A DNA stretch of 39,054 bases from Rhizocola hellebori (GCF_016862955.1 NZ_BONY01000087.1:1-39054), one strand, 5' to 3'; numbered from the stretch's first letter, positions 1 to 7,714 are shown. Notes: generated by a model from the letters alone, not told the origin. Numbers and translations are program-made.

Positions 1-1
1 C

Positions 2-37
2 GGACGCCGCTACACCGTCTACCCCGCCGCACCCTGA
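2..37 (+). CDS. Possible 3' end of a gene cut by the window edge
   Basis: Only the last 11 codons would be present, ending TVYPAAP and TGA. The same frame stays open after this stop to a TAG at 188-190 and looks weakly coding there, but that part has no convincing start or ribosome site. Either the gene ends at 37, or it is a decayed gene with an internal stop. No family can be assigned. From 191 to 266 I see nothing except the probable promoter of the next gene. Confidence 0.25.
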   Translation, partial: GRRYTVYPAAP

Positions 38-266
38 CCCCAGGCCGCCGCCGATGGATCAGTAGCCCACGCCGTCGCCCGGATCTGCTCAGCCGACGTG
101 AACGTGGCTGACGACATCGGCATGCTCCTGGCCAGGCAGCCGGCAGCAGAGGCGTTCTACTACGTCGTCGCGATCCAGCGGCGTTCCTAGTCGGCGTCGC
201 ACGAATGTGTGTTAGGTCCGCCGAAGTTTCACGGGTTCGGCAAGCTTGGTCTGGCACCATCGGAGG

Positions 267-659
267 ATGCTCATCGAGGTTGAGAAGCTGACACGGTTCG
301 GTGGAGGGCCGCTGCTGGCCCAAGTGCAGACTCCGATTGGCCGGACCGCTGTCTGCTGGCACGGCCTTCCGGACGCCCAACCTGGTCCATACCATGTCGA
401 ATGGACAATCGATGAGCCAATCTGCTGGGGACGCAATGCCCGGCTGGCGGAGGTCCAAGCGCCTTGGATCGGCCCGGGTGCTCACGGCGTGATCCTGCGG
501 GGGCGTCTCGAATGCGATGGCGCTGGCGCGACTCTGGACTTGGGCGGATCCGTTGTTCTGCTTGAGCTTCTTGATCCGGTGCCGGACAACGTGGCCGGCG
601 GTTGGGTTGACCTGTTCACCGAACGGGAGAAGATCGGGTTGTACCCCTTCGATCTGTGA
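267..659 (+). CDS. Hypothetical protein, 130 aa
   Basis: I do not recognise the family. The product is a soluble, acidic, probably beta-rich protein with several Trp residues (VCWHGLP, VEWTIDE, PICWGRN) and no signal peptide or membrane segment. The frame is open from an upstream ATG at 246, but I chose the ATG at 267: a -10-like CACCAT ends six bases before it, as in leaderless genes nearby, and the protein then begins MLIEVEKLTRF. The GGAGG touching this ATG is too close to be a normal Shine-Dalgarno. The gene stands alone. The 250 bases after it (660-909) hold no gene I can support. Confidence 0.6.
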   Translation: MLIEVEKLTRFGGGPLLAQVQTPIGRTAVCWHGLPDAQPGPYHVEWTIDEPICWGRNARLAEVQAPWIGPGAHGVILRGRLECDGAGATLDLGGSVVLLELLDPVPDNVAGGWVDLFTEREKIGLYPFDL

Positions 660-909
660 ATCCGCCGAGCAAGGTCGGGTCGCGCATGGGTTTAGGTGTG
701 GGAGCACGGGCCTTCGTGAACGGTGATGCGTAAAGAAATATAGGTAACACCGCCTTGCCTGGAGCATCGTCGGGTTGGTGGCCGAGAAGGTCGACGGCCG
801 GTTTGTGGCGCAGTAACGGCGGGGGGATGGCGAATCGGCTGGTGGCCCACAGAGTCGAAGGGCTTGCCAAAGTGGGAGCCGCCAGTGCCCGGGGAGGCGG
901 GCGAGGGGT

Positions 910-937
910 GGGCTGTCGACGTCGATGTGGACAGCCC
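910..937 (-). terminator. Hairpin downstream of the 39-codon gene
   Basis: Arms GGGCTGTC (910-917) and GACAGCCC (930-937) pair perfectly over 8 bp around a 12-base loop. It lies 14 bases beyond the stop of the minus-strand small gene. There is no clear T tract, which is common for actinomycete terminators. Confidence 0.4.
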
Positions 938-951
938 ATGGTGTGGCGGGG

Positions 952-1071
952 CTAGAGGGCGGCGATGAGGCCGTATTCGATCGCTGTGGCGGCGGAGGCG
1001 GCTGCCTGCCAGGCGATGACTGCGACAGCGGCGGCGCCCGCCGCGATCACTATCTTGGTGATGGTGAGCAT
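952..1071 (-). CDS. 39-aa membrane microprotein with Flp-pilin-like end
   Basis: A complete small gene with ATG at 1069-1071 and TAG at 952-954. A strong ribosome site (AAGGAGG) lies just upstream of the start. The product has a short basic N-terminus (MLTITK), an Ala/Val/Ile-rich hydrophobic stretch from about residue 7 to 28 with one Trp, and ends in SAATAIEYGLIAAL. The motif TAIEYGLIAAL is typical of Flp/Fap pilins, where it normally stands before or within the hydrophobic helix and after a Gly cleavage site. Here it stands at the very C-terminus after the hydrophobic segment, so this is not an ordinary pilin. Possible roles are a truncated pilin, a membrane peptide, or chance similarity. 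No tad/flp genes are visible nearby. It is divergent from the GNAT gene. Confidence 0.65.
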   Translation of the reverse strand: MLTITKIVIAAGAAAVAVIAWQAAASAATAIEYGLIAAL

Positions 1072-1134
1072 GGACCCTCCTTCGGTATCGGTTTACCTGT
1101 ATTCGGTGCGGAACGGAAATTGGATGACCCGCTT

Positions 1135-1140
1135 TAAGCT
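1135..1140 (+). promoter_or_regulatory. -10 box TAAGCT, leaderless GNAT start
   Basis: TAAGCT ends six bases before the ATG at 1147, placing the transcript start at or next to the start codon. No clear -35 hexamer is seen. Confidence 0.55.
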
Positions 1141-1146
1141 GGCGGG

Positions 1147-1620
1147 ATGATGATCCGGCCCGCTGAAGCTTCCGATGCCGCCTCGGTCGCTGACATCTGG
1201 TACCGAGGGTGGCAGGACGGTCACCTTGGCCACGTCCCCGAAGAGCTGGTGAGGATTCGCACGGCGGAATCCTTCACGGTCCGGGCGGCGCAGCGCGTCC
1301 AGGAGACGACCGTGGCGGTGGTTGACGGCGAGGTGGCGGGTTTCATCATGGTGGCCGGTGACGAGGTGGAGCAGGTGTACGTGGACGCCAAGCATCGGGG
1401 TTCGGGTGTCGCGGCTGATCTGCTGGCCGAGGCGGCGCGGCAGGTGAAGGCCAAGGGTCACCAGCGCGCCTGGCTGGCGGTGGCCACGGGCAACGCGAGG
1501 GCGAGGCGTTTCTACGAACGGCAGGGCTGGGCGGACGAAGGTCCGTTCGATTATGCGGCGCACACGGAGACTGGGACCACGGCAGTTCCGTGTCACCGCT
1601 ACGTCAAGAGGCTGGCATAG
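1147..1620 (+). CDS. GNAT family N-acetyltransferase
   Basis: A single-domain GNAT protein of 157 aa, predicted to move an acetyl group from acetyl-CoA to an amine; the substrate is unknown. The acetyl-CoA pyrophosphate-binding motif A is clear around residues 78-97 (VYVDAKHRGSGVAADLL, with the RGSGVA loop). The C-terminal part shows the usual NARARRFYERQGW segment (N-x6-FYE-x-GW) of motif B. There is no signal peptide or membrane segment. ATG ATG at the start leaves 1147 or 1150 possible; the -10 box spacing favours 1147. It is divergent from the 39-codon gene and convergent with proS, 31 bases apart. Confidence 0.9.
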   Translation: MMIRPAEASDAASVADIWYRGWQDGHLGHVPEELVRIRTAESFTVRAAQRVQETTVAVVDGEVAGFIMVAGDEVEQVYVDAKHRGSGVAADLLAEAARQVKAKGHQRAWLAVATGNARARRFYERQGWADEGPFDYAAHTETGTTAVPCHRYVKRLA

Positions 1621-1651
1621 CGAGCGCCGCCACCGAGATGAGCGCTCCGCT

Positions 1652-3343
1652 CTAGGCAGCGTTGACGAGGGCGACGAGGTGTGCGGCGGCGTCGGCGATC
1701 GGGAGGTGGTCGGTGGAGCGGGTGGCCCGGGTGGTGACTTCGACGGTGCCGGCGGCGATGCCGCGGGCGCTGACGGTGATCCGGAACGGGATGCCGACAA
1801 GTTCGATGTCGCTGAACTTCACGCCTGGGCGCTCGGAGCGGTCATCGAGGATGACTTCGATCCGCTGGGCCAGCAGGGCTTGGTAGAGCGCGCCGGCCGC
1901 CTCGGCGACCTCGGGGGCGTCGCCGAGCTGGGCGATGGCGACGTGGAAGGGCGCGATGGCCAGCGGCCACACGATGCCGGCGTCGTCGTGGTGGCTTTCC
2001 ACGACCGCGGCCAGCGCCCTTTCCACGCCGATGCCGTAGCAGCCCATGATGGGCTTGACGCGTTCGCCGTCCGGGCCGAGCACGGTCACGCCGAGGGTCT
2101 CGGTGTAGCGGGTGCCGAGCTTGAAAATGTGTCCAATCTCGACGGTCTTGGTGGTACGCAGCGGCTGCCCACAAAGGGAACAGGGCTCGCCCGCCAGCAC
2201 CTCCCGAAGGTCTGCCCACTGTCCAATGAGGATGTCGCGGCACACGTCGACACCGCTGTAGTGAACGCCGTCGCGGTTGGCGCCGGTCGACATGTCCTTG
2301 CGCCCGCGCAGGGCCTCGTCGGCGATGACGGGGAGGTGCTTGACGCCCACCGCGCCAAGGCTTCCCGGCGATGCGCCGAGCAGCTCCACGATCTCGCCGG
2401 GCAGAGCCGGGCGCAGGTCGGCCGCGCCGAGGGTGTCGATGAGTTTCTGTTCCACCAGCGCGTGGTCGCCGCGCATGAGCACCAGCACGGGCTGGTCGTC
2501 GGCGACGTAGACGAGGGTTTTGATCTGGCGCTGCGCGGGTTTGCCGTGCAGGCGGGCCAGTTCCTCGATGGTGCGCGCGTCGGGGGTGTCGAACTCGGCC
2601 AGCTCGGCTTCGCTGTCCTGGGTGGGTTCCAGCCGCGAGGTGGCCTTCTCCACGTTGGCCGCGTAGCCGCAGTCACAGTGCACGACGATGTCCTCGCCGG
2701 CGTCGGTGGGGCACATGAACTCGACCGAGTCCGAGCCGCCCATGATGCCGCTGGAGGCCTGGACCGCGATGGCCGGGATGCCGAGACGGGCGAAGATGCG
2801 GTGGTAGGCATCGTGCTGGCGCTGGAAGCTGGTGTCGAGCCCGGCCGCGTCCAGGTCGAAGCTGTAGGCGTCCTTCATGGTGAACTCGCGCACCCGCATC
2901 AGGCCGCTCTTGACGCGCGGCTCGTCGCGGAACTTGGTCTGGATCTGGTACCACGTCTGTGGCAGCTCACGGTAGGAACGCAGCTCCTGCGCAAGGTCGG
3001 TGAAGATCTCCTCGTGGGTCATGCCCAGCGCGATGTCGGCGTCCTTGCGGTCGCGCAGCCGGAACATCTCCGCGCCGATCAGATCCCAGCGCCCGCTCTT
3101 GCGCCACAGCTCGGCCGGTTGCATGGTCGGCAGCAGGAACTCCTGCGCTCCGGCGGCGGCCATCTCCTCCCGGATGATGTCGATGATCTTCGCGCGGACC
3201 CGGATGGCCAACGGCAGCAGGCAGTAGTGACCGGCCATCAGCTGGCGGATGTATCCGCCGCGCAGCAGGAGGCGATGACTGACCGCATCGGCCCCGGCCG
3301 GGTCCTGGCGCAGCGTGGGGATATGCAGTTGAGACCAGCGCAT
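1652..3343 (-). CDS. proS: Prolyl-tRNA synthetase (bacterial type)
   Basis: Charges tRNA-Pro with proline in the cytoplasm. At 563 aa it is the long bacterial class II form with an inserted editing domain (about residues 210-375). Visible features are MTHEEIFTDL near residue 108, motif 2 with FRDEPRVKSGLMRVREF near 138-154, motif 3 with GCYGIGVERAL near 434-444, and a C-terminal anticodon-binding domain. The frame extends upstream to 3379, but I chose the ATG at 3343: the protein then starts MRWSQLHIPTLRQDPA, as in relatives, and TAGTAT lies seven bases upstream. It is divergent from the cupin gene. Confidence 0.97.
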   Translation of the reverse strand: MRWSQLHIPTLRQDPAGADAVSHRLLLRGGYIRQLMAGHYCLLPLAIRVRAKIIDIIREEMAAAGAQEFLLPTMQPAELWRKSGRWDLIGAEMFRLRDRKDADIALGMTHEEIFTDLAQELRSYRELPQTWYQIQTKFRDEPRVKSGLMRVREFTMKDAYSFDLDAAGLDTSFQRQHDAYHRIFARLGIPAIAVQASSGIMGGSDSVEFMCPTDAGEDIVVHCDCGYAANVEKATSRLEPTQDSEAELAEFDTPDARTIEELARLHGKPAQRQIKTLVYVADDQPVLVLMRGDHALVEQKLIDTLGAADLRPALPGEIVELLGASPGSLGAVGVKHLPVIADEALRGRKDMSTGANRDGVHYSGVDVCRDILIGQWADLREVLAGEPCSLCGQPLRTTKTVEIGHIFKLGTRYTETLGVTVLGPDGERVKPIMGCYGIGVERALAAVVESHHDDAGIVWPLAIAPFHVAIAQLGDAPEVAEAAGALYQALLAQRIEVILDDRSERPGVKFSDIELVGIPFRITVSARGIAAGTVEVTTRATRSTDHLPIADAAAHLVALVNAA

Positions 3344-3350
3344 GCAGGCG

Positions 3351-3356
3351 ATACTA
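3351..3356 (-). promoter_or_regulatory. -10 box TAGTAT of proS
   Basis: Read on the minus strand, TAGTAT is followed by seven bases and the proS ATG, which implies a leaderless mRNA and supports the shorter start. Confidence 0.6.
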
Positions 3357-3399
3357 GTCAGGCTCGGGGAAGCCGCCACCGATTATGGCCGCCGTCGCC

Positions 3400-3405
3400 T
3401 AGGTT
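3400..3405 (+). promoter_or_regulatory. -10 box TAGGTT of cupin gene
   Basis: TAGGTT ends six bases before the ATG at 3412. Together with the proS box it forms a compact divergent promoter pair about 50 bp apart. Confidence 0.6.
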
Positions 3406-3411
3406 CGACCT

Positions 3412-3804
3412 ATGACCACTGACAATGGGCACTATTTCGGGGACATCTTCGCCGCGGTTCGGGGCAGCGACGACTTTCGCCGGGTGCTGGGCACCTCGCA
3501 GCACGTGCAACTAGTGATCATGACGTTGGCGCCCGGCGAGGAGATCGGCGAGGAGGTCCACTCCGGCAATGATCAGGTGCTGCTCGCCGTCGAGGGCAGC
3601 GGGATCTCGGTGCTTGAGGGGGAGCGCCGGCCGTTCGAGGCCGGGTATTGCGTGCAGGTCCCGCAGGGTACCCGGCACAACTTCATCAACACCGGGGACG
3701 AGCCGCTGCGGCTGGTGACGCTGTACGGGCCGCCGGACCACCGGCCCGGCACGGTGCATCCGACCAAGGCCGACGCCGACCGGGACGAGGACGACCACCC
3801 GTAA
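3412..3804 (+). CDS. Cupin-domain protein
   Basis: A 130-aa single cupin. Conserved motif 1 is seen near residues 42-65 (GEEIGEEVHSGNDQVLLAVEG), with His and Glu positions for metal binding, and motif 2 near 75-90 (FEAGYCVQVPQGTRHNFINTG), which ends with the metal-ligand His. The arrangement resembles small mannose-6-phosphate-isomerase-like cupins, but no reaction can be assigned from sequence. The tail is acidic and charged (DADRDEDDH). Only four bases separate its stop from the stop of the convergent SDR gene, so terminators must lie inside coding sequence or be shared. Confidence 0.88.
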   Translation: MTTDNGHYFGDIFAAVRGSDDFRRVLGTSQHVQLVIMTLAPGEEIGEEVHSGNDQVLLAVEGSGISVLEGERRPFEAGYCVQVPQGTRHNFINTGDEPLRLVTLYGPPDHRPGTVHPTKADADRDEDDHP

Positions 3805-3808
3805 GGCG

Positions 3809-4570
3809 TCAGGCCAGGGTCTTGCGGGACGCTTTAGCGATCATGGTGATGGCGGAGCGGCGGGGCATGAGCCGGGTCATCAGCTGAGACGAGAAGCGCA
3901 TCAGCGCGCCCGGCACCACCCTGGGCCGCCGCCCCAGCGCGCTCAAGGCGCTGGCGGCGACCACGTCAGGCGCGACGGTGCCCGGTGCCCGCGACTTGCT
4001 CTTGCCGATCAGGCCCGGCGTCTCGACCGCACCCGGCACGCATGCCACCACGTCCACGCCGTGTTCGCGTGCCTCGGCCCACAGGCCCTCGGCCAGGATC
4101 ACGCCGAACGCCTTGGTCGCGGCGTAAACGCTGAGCCCGGGTGATCCCTGCTGCCCGGCCAGCGAGGAGAGCACGATGATCCCGCCCCGGCCCCGCGTGA
4201 TCATGGCGGGGAGGAAGTGGCGGGCCAGCAGCATGGGCGCGCGGCAGTTCAGATCGATGGCGCGTTGCAGCTCGGCGGGATCGGCCTGGGCGAAGGGGCC
4301 GATCGGGCTGAAGGCGGCGTTGGCCACGAGCAGCCCGACCTCCAGGCCATCGGCGGCGTGGATAACCGCCTCGACACCGTCGTGAGTGGACAGATCGGCG
4401 GCCACCGTGCGGGTCTGCACCGTGAGCTCGCTCGCCAGCTGTGTCAACGGTTCCGGGCGTCTGGCCGCCAGGACGAGATTGATGCCCTGGCCGGCCAGGG
4501 CGCGGGCGAAAGCGGCGCCGATGCCCTCGGAGGCACCCGCGATCAGGGCCCACGGCCCATACTTGGTCAC
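3809..4570 (-). CDS. Short-chain dehydrogenase/reductase
   Basis: A classical-length SDR (253 aa), predicted NAD(P)H-dependent oxidoreductase. The Rossmann motif GASEGIG is at residues 12-18, the catalytic YAATK lies about residue 157 with a preceding Ser (VLSSLAG), and the usual NNAG is replaced by VANAA. The open frame continues far upstream, but the true start is the GTG at 4570, overlapping the stop of the upstream EXPERA gene as GTGA. The two are therefore translationally coupled, suggesting that they act on the same, probably lipid or steroid-like, substrate; this last point is inference. The C-terminus is basic (RLMPRRSAITMIAKASRK) and may touch the membrane. Confidence 0.9.
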   Translation of the reverse strand: MTKYGPWALIAGASEGIGAAFARALAGQGINLVLAARRPEPLTQLASELTVQTRTVAADLSTHDGVEAVIHAADGLEVGLLVANAAFSPIGPFAQADPAELQRAIDLNCRAPMLLARHFLPAMITRGRGGIIVLSSLAGQQGSPGLSVYAATKAFGVILAEGLWAEAREHGVDVVACVPGAVETPGLIGKSKSRAPGTVAPDVVAASALSALGRRPRVVPGALMRFSSQLMTRLMPRRSAITMIAKASRKTLA

Positions 4571-5061
4571 TGCACCGCCTGCGGGAACGGATCCTTGCGC
4601 ATGCGCCATATGGTCAGCAGGGGCAGCGAGAACCAGGCGAGGTTGGCCAGCACGACCCGGCCGAAATCGGGCGCGGCGTAGGGGCCGAAGCGCTCCTCCA
4701 TCATGATGATGAGCACGTTGGACAGCATCATGCCCGACCACACGAGGGCCGGCACGCGGATCCAGTTGCGGCGGCGCACCAGGGCGTAGATGGCGAAGAA
4801 GTAGAACGGGCCGAAGAAGAGGGCATCTATCCAGATCGTCATCTGCCACCACGGCGGCCGTGCCATCAGCAGTGGGTCGAACGTGTTGCCCCACCAGTGA
4901 ATGACTTCGACGGCGGGCTTGGGCGGCCAGATCGGGTAGTCGAAGTTCGCGGTGTCGCGGATGACTATCTGCTCAATGTCGATGATGTAGGTGACGATGG
5001 TGGCGTTGATCGTGTAGAAGAGGACCAGCACGATATCTAGGGGGCGTCGCCGCAGTGGCAT
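4567..5061 (-). CDS. EXPERA-domain membrane protein, TMEM97/EBP-like
   Basis: A 164-aa integral membrane protein with about four hydrophobic segments (near 9-28, 72-94, 103-120, 136-152). It resembles the eukaryotic EXPERA family (TMEM97/sigma-2 receptor, emopamil-binding sterol isomerase): RPLD at the N-terminus, an Asp at the end of helix 1 (D28 in YIIDIE), FDPLL (61-65, with D62) followed by PPWW, and NWIRVPALVWS (99-109). D28 and D62 line up with the two acidic pocket residues of TMEM97. It is the first gene of a two-gene operon with the SDR. A sterol or lipid isomerase or carrier role is inferred from family only. Confidence 0.75.
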   Translation of the reverse strand: MPLRRRPLDIVLVLFYTINATIVTYIIDIEQIVIRDTANFDYPIWPPKPAVEVIHWWGNTFDPLLMARPPWWQMTIWIDALFFGPFYFFAIYALVRRRNWIRVPALVWSGMMLSNVLIIMMEERFGPYAAPDFGRVVLANLAWFSLPLLTIWRMRKDPFPQAVQ

Positions 5062-5067
5062 GCGAGC

Positions 5068-5073
5068 ATGCTA
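5068..5073 (-). promoter_or_regulatory. -10 box TAGCAT of EXPERA-SDR operon
   Basis: On the minus strand TAGCAT is followed by six bases and the ATG at 5061, predicting a leaderless transcript. Confidence 0.55.
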
Positions 5074-5280
5074 GGGCCGTCCTATCCCGACTGTCACGCC
5101 CCAGTCACGATAAGGCGGCCCCCAGATTAGGTGAGGCGCGCGGCTCGGGTGAGCGGGAGATGACCTCACATCGCCGCGCGTCTCGCCTTGAAGCCTTACG
5201 AAAAAGGCGTTACCGCACAGTGCGCGCGCAGTGCATTTACGGTGCAACTGCGAGGCATTTGTCGTTATTGTGAAAAGAAA
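5074..5280. other. Gene-poor intergenic stretch
   Basis: Comparatively AT-rich toward 5190-5280. It contains short inverted repeats, for example GCCTT/AAGGC near 5192-5208, which could end rlpA transcription. A 37-codon reading frame starting at 5160 has a weak GGGAG upstream, but its Arg-rich product is not convincing. I see no RNA gene. Confidence 0.4.
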
Positions 5281-5805
5281 TTATTTGGCGAGTACCTCGT
5301 ATTTGACGACGCTCAGCACTCCCTGACTCAGGTTGGCGATCGCGGCGAAGGCGGCCCGGGACAGGTCCAGGCAGCGGCCGTCGATGTAGGGGCCGCGATC
5401 GTTGATGCGCACGGTGACCGATTTGCCGTTGGCCGGGTTGGTTACCCGTACCAGGGAGTTGAAGGGAAGCGTCTTGTGAGCGGCGGTGAGCGCGTCGGGG
5501 TCGAAGGTCTCGCCGTTGGCGGTGCCCTGCGGCTCGTGGTAGTAGGACGCGCCACAGCTGCCGGAGGTGGTGACCGTGGGCTTCTTGCTGGGTGCCGCGG
5601 AGCGCTCCAGGGCACGCGATAGCGGCGTGGGCGGTCGGGTTGGCTCGGGCAACGAGGGGGCGGTGGTGGTGGCCGGTGCCGCGGCGGGTGTGCCCGTGGG
5701 GGCGGGGCCGGGCTGATTGAGGCCGAGATAGGTGCCGCCGGAAAGCAATGCGGTGGCCGAGACAGCGAAGGCAATATGGGCGCGGGTGAGGCGTCTGCCA
5801 GACAA
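5281..5805 (-). CDS. RlpA-like septal/cell-wall protein
   Basis: A 174-aa exported protein: short basic N-terminus, one hydrophobic signal or anchor (about 11-29), a Pro/Thr/Ala-rich linker to about 75, and a C-terminal double-psi beta-barrel RlpA domain. Diagnostic stretches are [41 protein letters not shown] and CLDLSRAAF. Family members include lytic transglycosylases acting on peptidoglycan at septa; there is no SPOR domain here. The start is TTG at 5805, preceded by GGAAGG at a good distance; no ATG or GTG gives a full signal sequence. Monocistronic. Confidence 0.88.
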   Translation of the reverse strand: MSGRRLTRAHIAFAVSATALLSGGTYLGLNQPGPAPTGTPAAAPATTTAPSLPEPTRPPTPLSRALERSAAPSKKPTVTTSGSCGASYYHEPQGTANGETFDPDALTAAHKTLPFNSLVRVTNPANGKSVTVRINDRGPYIDGRCLDLSRAAFAAIANLSQGVLSVVKYEVLAK

Positions 5806-5943
5806 GAGCTGAACCTTCCGAAGGGGACAGGACCGTTACGGACCGTATCGACGGTCATCCTCCCGCTGTCAACTTGATCCTGACTATTTGCCATGATTTC
5901 GAGTGAAACGTGTACCCGTTCGACCGAGCCCTACCCGCCGGTA

Positions 5944-5971
5944 TTGACTACCAAAGGTGATGCTGCATTAT
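5944..5971 (+). promoter_or_regulatory. Promoter TTGACT-16-CATTAT
   Basis: A -35 TTGACT (5944-5949) and a -10 CATTAT (5966-5971) are 16 bp apart. The -10 ends six bases before the ATG at 5978, so the SDR mRNA should start at its first codon. Confidence 0.65.
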
Positions 5972-5977
5972 GAGCGC

Positions 5978-6745
5978 ATGTTGTTTGACCTGACCGGCAA
6001 GACCGCCCTGGTGACGGGCGGAAGCCGTGGCATCGGAATGATGATCGCCCGTGGGTTCCTCGATGCCGGCGCGAAGGTGTGCATCAGCTCCCGCAGCGCG
6101 CAAGGGTGTGAGGAGGCGGTCGCCGAGCTGTCCAAGCATGGTGAGGTCTTCGCCATCCCGGCCAACCTGTCCACCCGCGAGGAGTGCGAGCGCCTGATCG
6201 CCGAGTTCAGCCAGCGCGAGTCGCAGCTGCACATCCTGGTCAACAATGCCGGGGCGACGTGGGGCGCGCCGCTGGAGGAGTTCCCGGACCAGGGCTGGGA
6301 CAAGGTGCTCGACATCAATGTCAAGGGCCCGTTCTATCTGACCCGCGCGGCCCTGCCTCTGCTCAAAGCGGTCGCCACCCAGGACGACCCGGCGCGGGTC
6401 ATCAACATCGGCTCGATCGACGGCATCGGGGCGCCGCAGCAGCGCTACTCCTATGCGGCCAGCAAGGCGGCCATCCATCAGCTGACCCGGGTACTGGCGC
6501 GAGAGCTCGGCTACTCCTACATCACCGTCAACGCGGTGGCGCCCGGGCCGTTCGAGTCGAAGATGATGGCCTACCTGCTCGAGACGGCCGGGGACGAGAT
6601 CGCCGCCAGCTCGCCGTTGGGCCGCATCGGACGCCCGGACGACATGGCCGGGGTCGCCGTCTTCCTCGCCAGCCGCGCCGGCGCCTATGTCAACGGTGCG
6701 ATCATTCCCGTCGATGGCGGCATCACGGTTGTTTACGGCCTCTAG
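5978..6745 (+). CDS. SDR family oxidoreductase (FabG/RhlG-like)
   Basis: A 255-aa classical SDR. The cofactor motif TGGSRGIG is at residues 14-21, NNAG is in LVNNAGATWG near 92, the catalytic Ser is in NIGSIDG, YAASK is near residue 162, and the C-terminal VNGAIIPVDGG is typical of FabG-like reductases. It is predicted to reduce or oxidise a keto/hydroxy group using NAD(P)(H); the overall pattern is closest to 3-oxoacyl-ACP reductase or RhlG-like enzymes, but the substrate is unknown. An upstream in-frame ATG at 5957 lies inside the promoter and is rejected. Monocistronic, ending at a strong hairpin. Confidence 0.9.
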   Translation: MLFDLTGKTALVTGGSRGIGMMIARGFLDAGAKVCISSRSAQGCEEAVAELSKHGEVFAIPANLSTREECERLIAEFSQRESQLHILVNNAGATWGAPLEEFPDQGWDKVLDINVKGPFYLTRAALPLLKAVATQDDPARVINIGSIDGIGAPQQRYSYAASKAAIHQLTRVLARELGYSYITVNAVAPGPFESKMMAYLLETAGDEIAASSPLGRIGRPDDMAGVAVFLASRAGAYVNGAIIPVDGGITVVYGL

Positions 6746-6817
6746 GCGGACGGACACCGTGTGCGACGGCGCCGTGTTGCGCGCTGCCACACTTCTGCCC
6801 GAGATCGGTCATTCACA

Positions 6818-6855
6818 GGCCTCCGCCGGTCCCACGCCCCCCGCCGGCGGAGGCC
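6818..6855. terminator. Bidirectional terminator hairpin
   Basis: Arms GGCCTCCGCCGG (6818-6829) and CCGGCGGAGGCC (6844-6855) pair perfectly over 12 bp with a 14-base loop, between the convergent SDR and dipeptidase genes. Confidence 0.75.
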
Positions 6856-6856
6856 G

Positions 6857-7705
6857 TCATCGCTTCGGTGGCGAGGCGGCGCCGGTGATCGGGAAGTCGA
6901 AGTAGTCCTGCGGGAACGGCTCATCGTTCAGGCTGTAGTGCCACCATTCGCTGGGGTTGTTGCGAAAACCCGCGTCTGACATCAGCTGGCGCAGCAGAAG
7001 CCTGTTCTGCCGGGCCGGTGCGGTCGCCCGCGCGTCGAGAGTGTGCGAGCGGGAGTCGAAGCAGTCGTAACCGGTGCCCATGTCGATGCTGTTGTCAGGG
7101 AAGCGCTGCCCGGCCGGTGCGGTGCACGGGGTCAGCGGCTCGCCTTTGACGAAGGGGCGCTGGGCGGGCACGGGCAGCGCCACCAGGGTGAGGTCGACCG
7201 TGCTGCCCCGGCTGTGGGCGGAGCGCCCGTTGCTGACGTACCCGTCAGCGAAGACGGACGCTTTGGAAAGCCCGGGATAGAACTCCGCCTTCATCGCGTC
7301 GTCGCCGGGACTTGCGGCCCACCGCTTGAAGTCCTCACCTGCGCGCAGCGGCCGGTAGCAGTCGTAAACCTTGAGGCTGAATCCCTTGCCACGCACGGAG
7401 TTCTGGGCCTGCGCCAAGGCCTGGGCCGCGCGCTGAGTGAGCACACATTTCGGCTGTAGGTATCCGTCGATGGGGCGGCCGACGAAGTTGTGGTCGGAGT
7501 GATAGCGGATGTCCTGAACGATGTCGGGGGCGACCTCGTCCAGGTCGACGAAGCCGGCCTGGACTGGGGCGGCGACCGAGGCGGCCGCGGAAGGTGACTG
7601 CGACGGCGGATGGCTGCGCGCGGCGATGACCGGCGGGCTGGGCGGGCCGCAGGCGGTCAGCAGCGCCAGCACGGCGATCGACACGACCAGCGGCGTCCGG
7701 CCCAT
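6857..7705 (-). CDS. D-Ala-D-Ala dipeptidase, VanX family lipoprotein
   Basis: A 282-aa M15-type zinc dipeptidase predicted to cleave D-Ala-D-Ala or related peptidoglycan dipeptides outside the cell. It has a lipobox (LALLTAC, Cys19) and a Pro/Ser/Ala-rich spacer to about 48. Catalytic landmarks are YDCYRPLR with Arg118, SAHSRGSTVD with zinc ligands His164 and Asp171, and EWWHY with Glu253 and zinc ligand His256. Because it is an exported lipoprotein and vanH/vanA are absent, it probably serves cell-wall recycling rather than glycopeptide resistance. It follows the small membrane-protein gene by nine bases, hence one operon. Confidence 0.9.
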   Translation of the reverse strand: MGRTPLVVSIAVLALLTACGPPSPPVIAARSHPPSQSPSAAASVAAPVQAGFVDLDEVAPDIVQDIRYHSDHNFVGRPIDGYLQPKCVLTQRAAQALAQAQNSVRGKGFSLKVYDCYRPLRAGEDFKRWAASPGDDAMKAEFYPGLSKASVFADGYVSNGRSAHSRGSTVDLTLVALPVPAQRPFVKGEPLTPCTAPAGQRFPDNSIDMGTGYDCFDSRSHTLDARATAPARQNRLLLRQLMSDAGFRNNPSEWWHYSLNDEPFPQDYFDFPITGAASPPKR

Positions 7706-7714
7706 AGGGCCTGT

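Noticed and set aside
3400-3412. GGTTCGACC resembling a tRNA T-loop
   Set aside because: No cloverleaf around it; it is the cupin -10 region.
1553-3415. 620-codon open frame on the plus strand
   Set aside because: It is antisense to proS, which has full family motifs; long antisense frames are usual in high-GC DNA.
4571-4894. N-terminal extension of the SDR frame
   Set aside because: It overlaps the EXPERA gene entirely and is not SDR-like; the GTG at 4570 begins the real protein.
5160-5273. 37-codon frame with weak GGGAG upstream
   Set aside because: Arg-rich product, low-GC3 codons, and no promoter; probably chance.
5806-5940. Riboswitch upstream of the rlpA-like gene
   Set aside because: Such genes often have one in actinobacteria, but the leader shows none of the conserved blocks I know.
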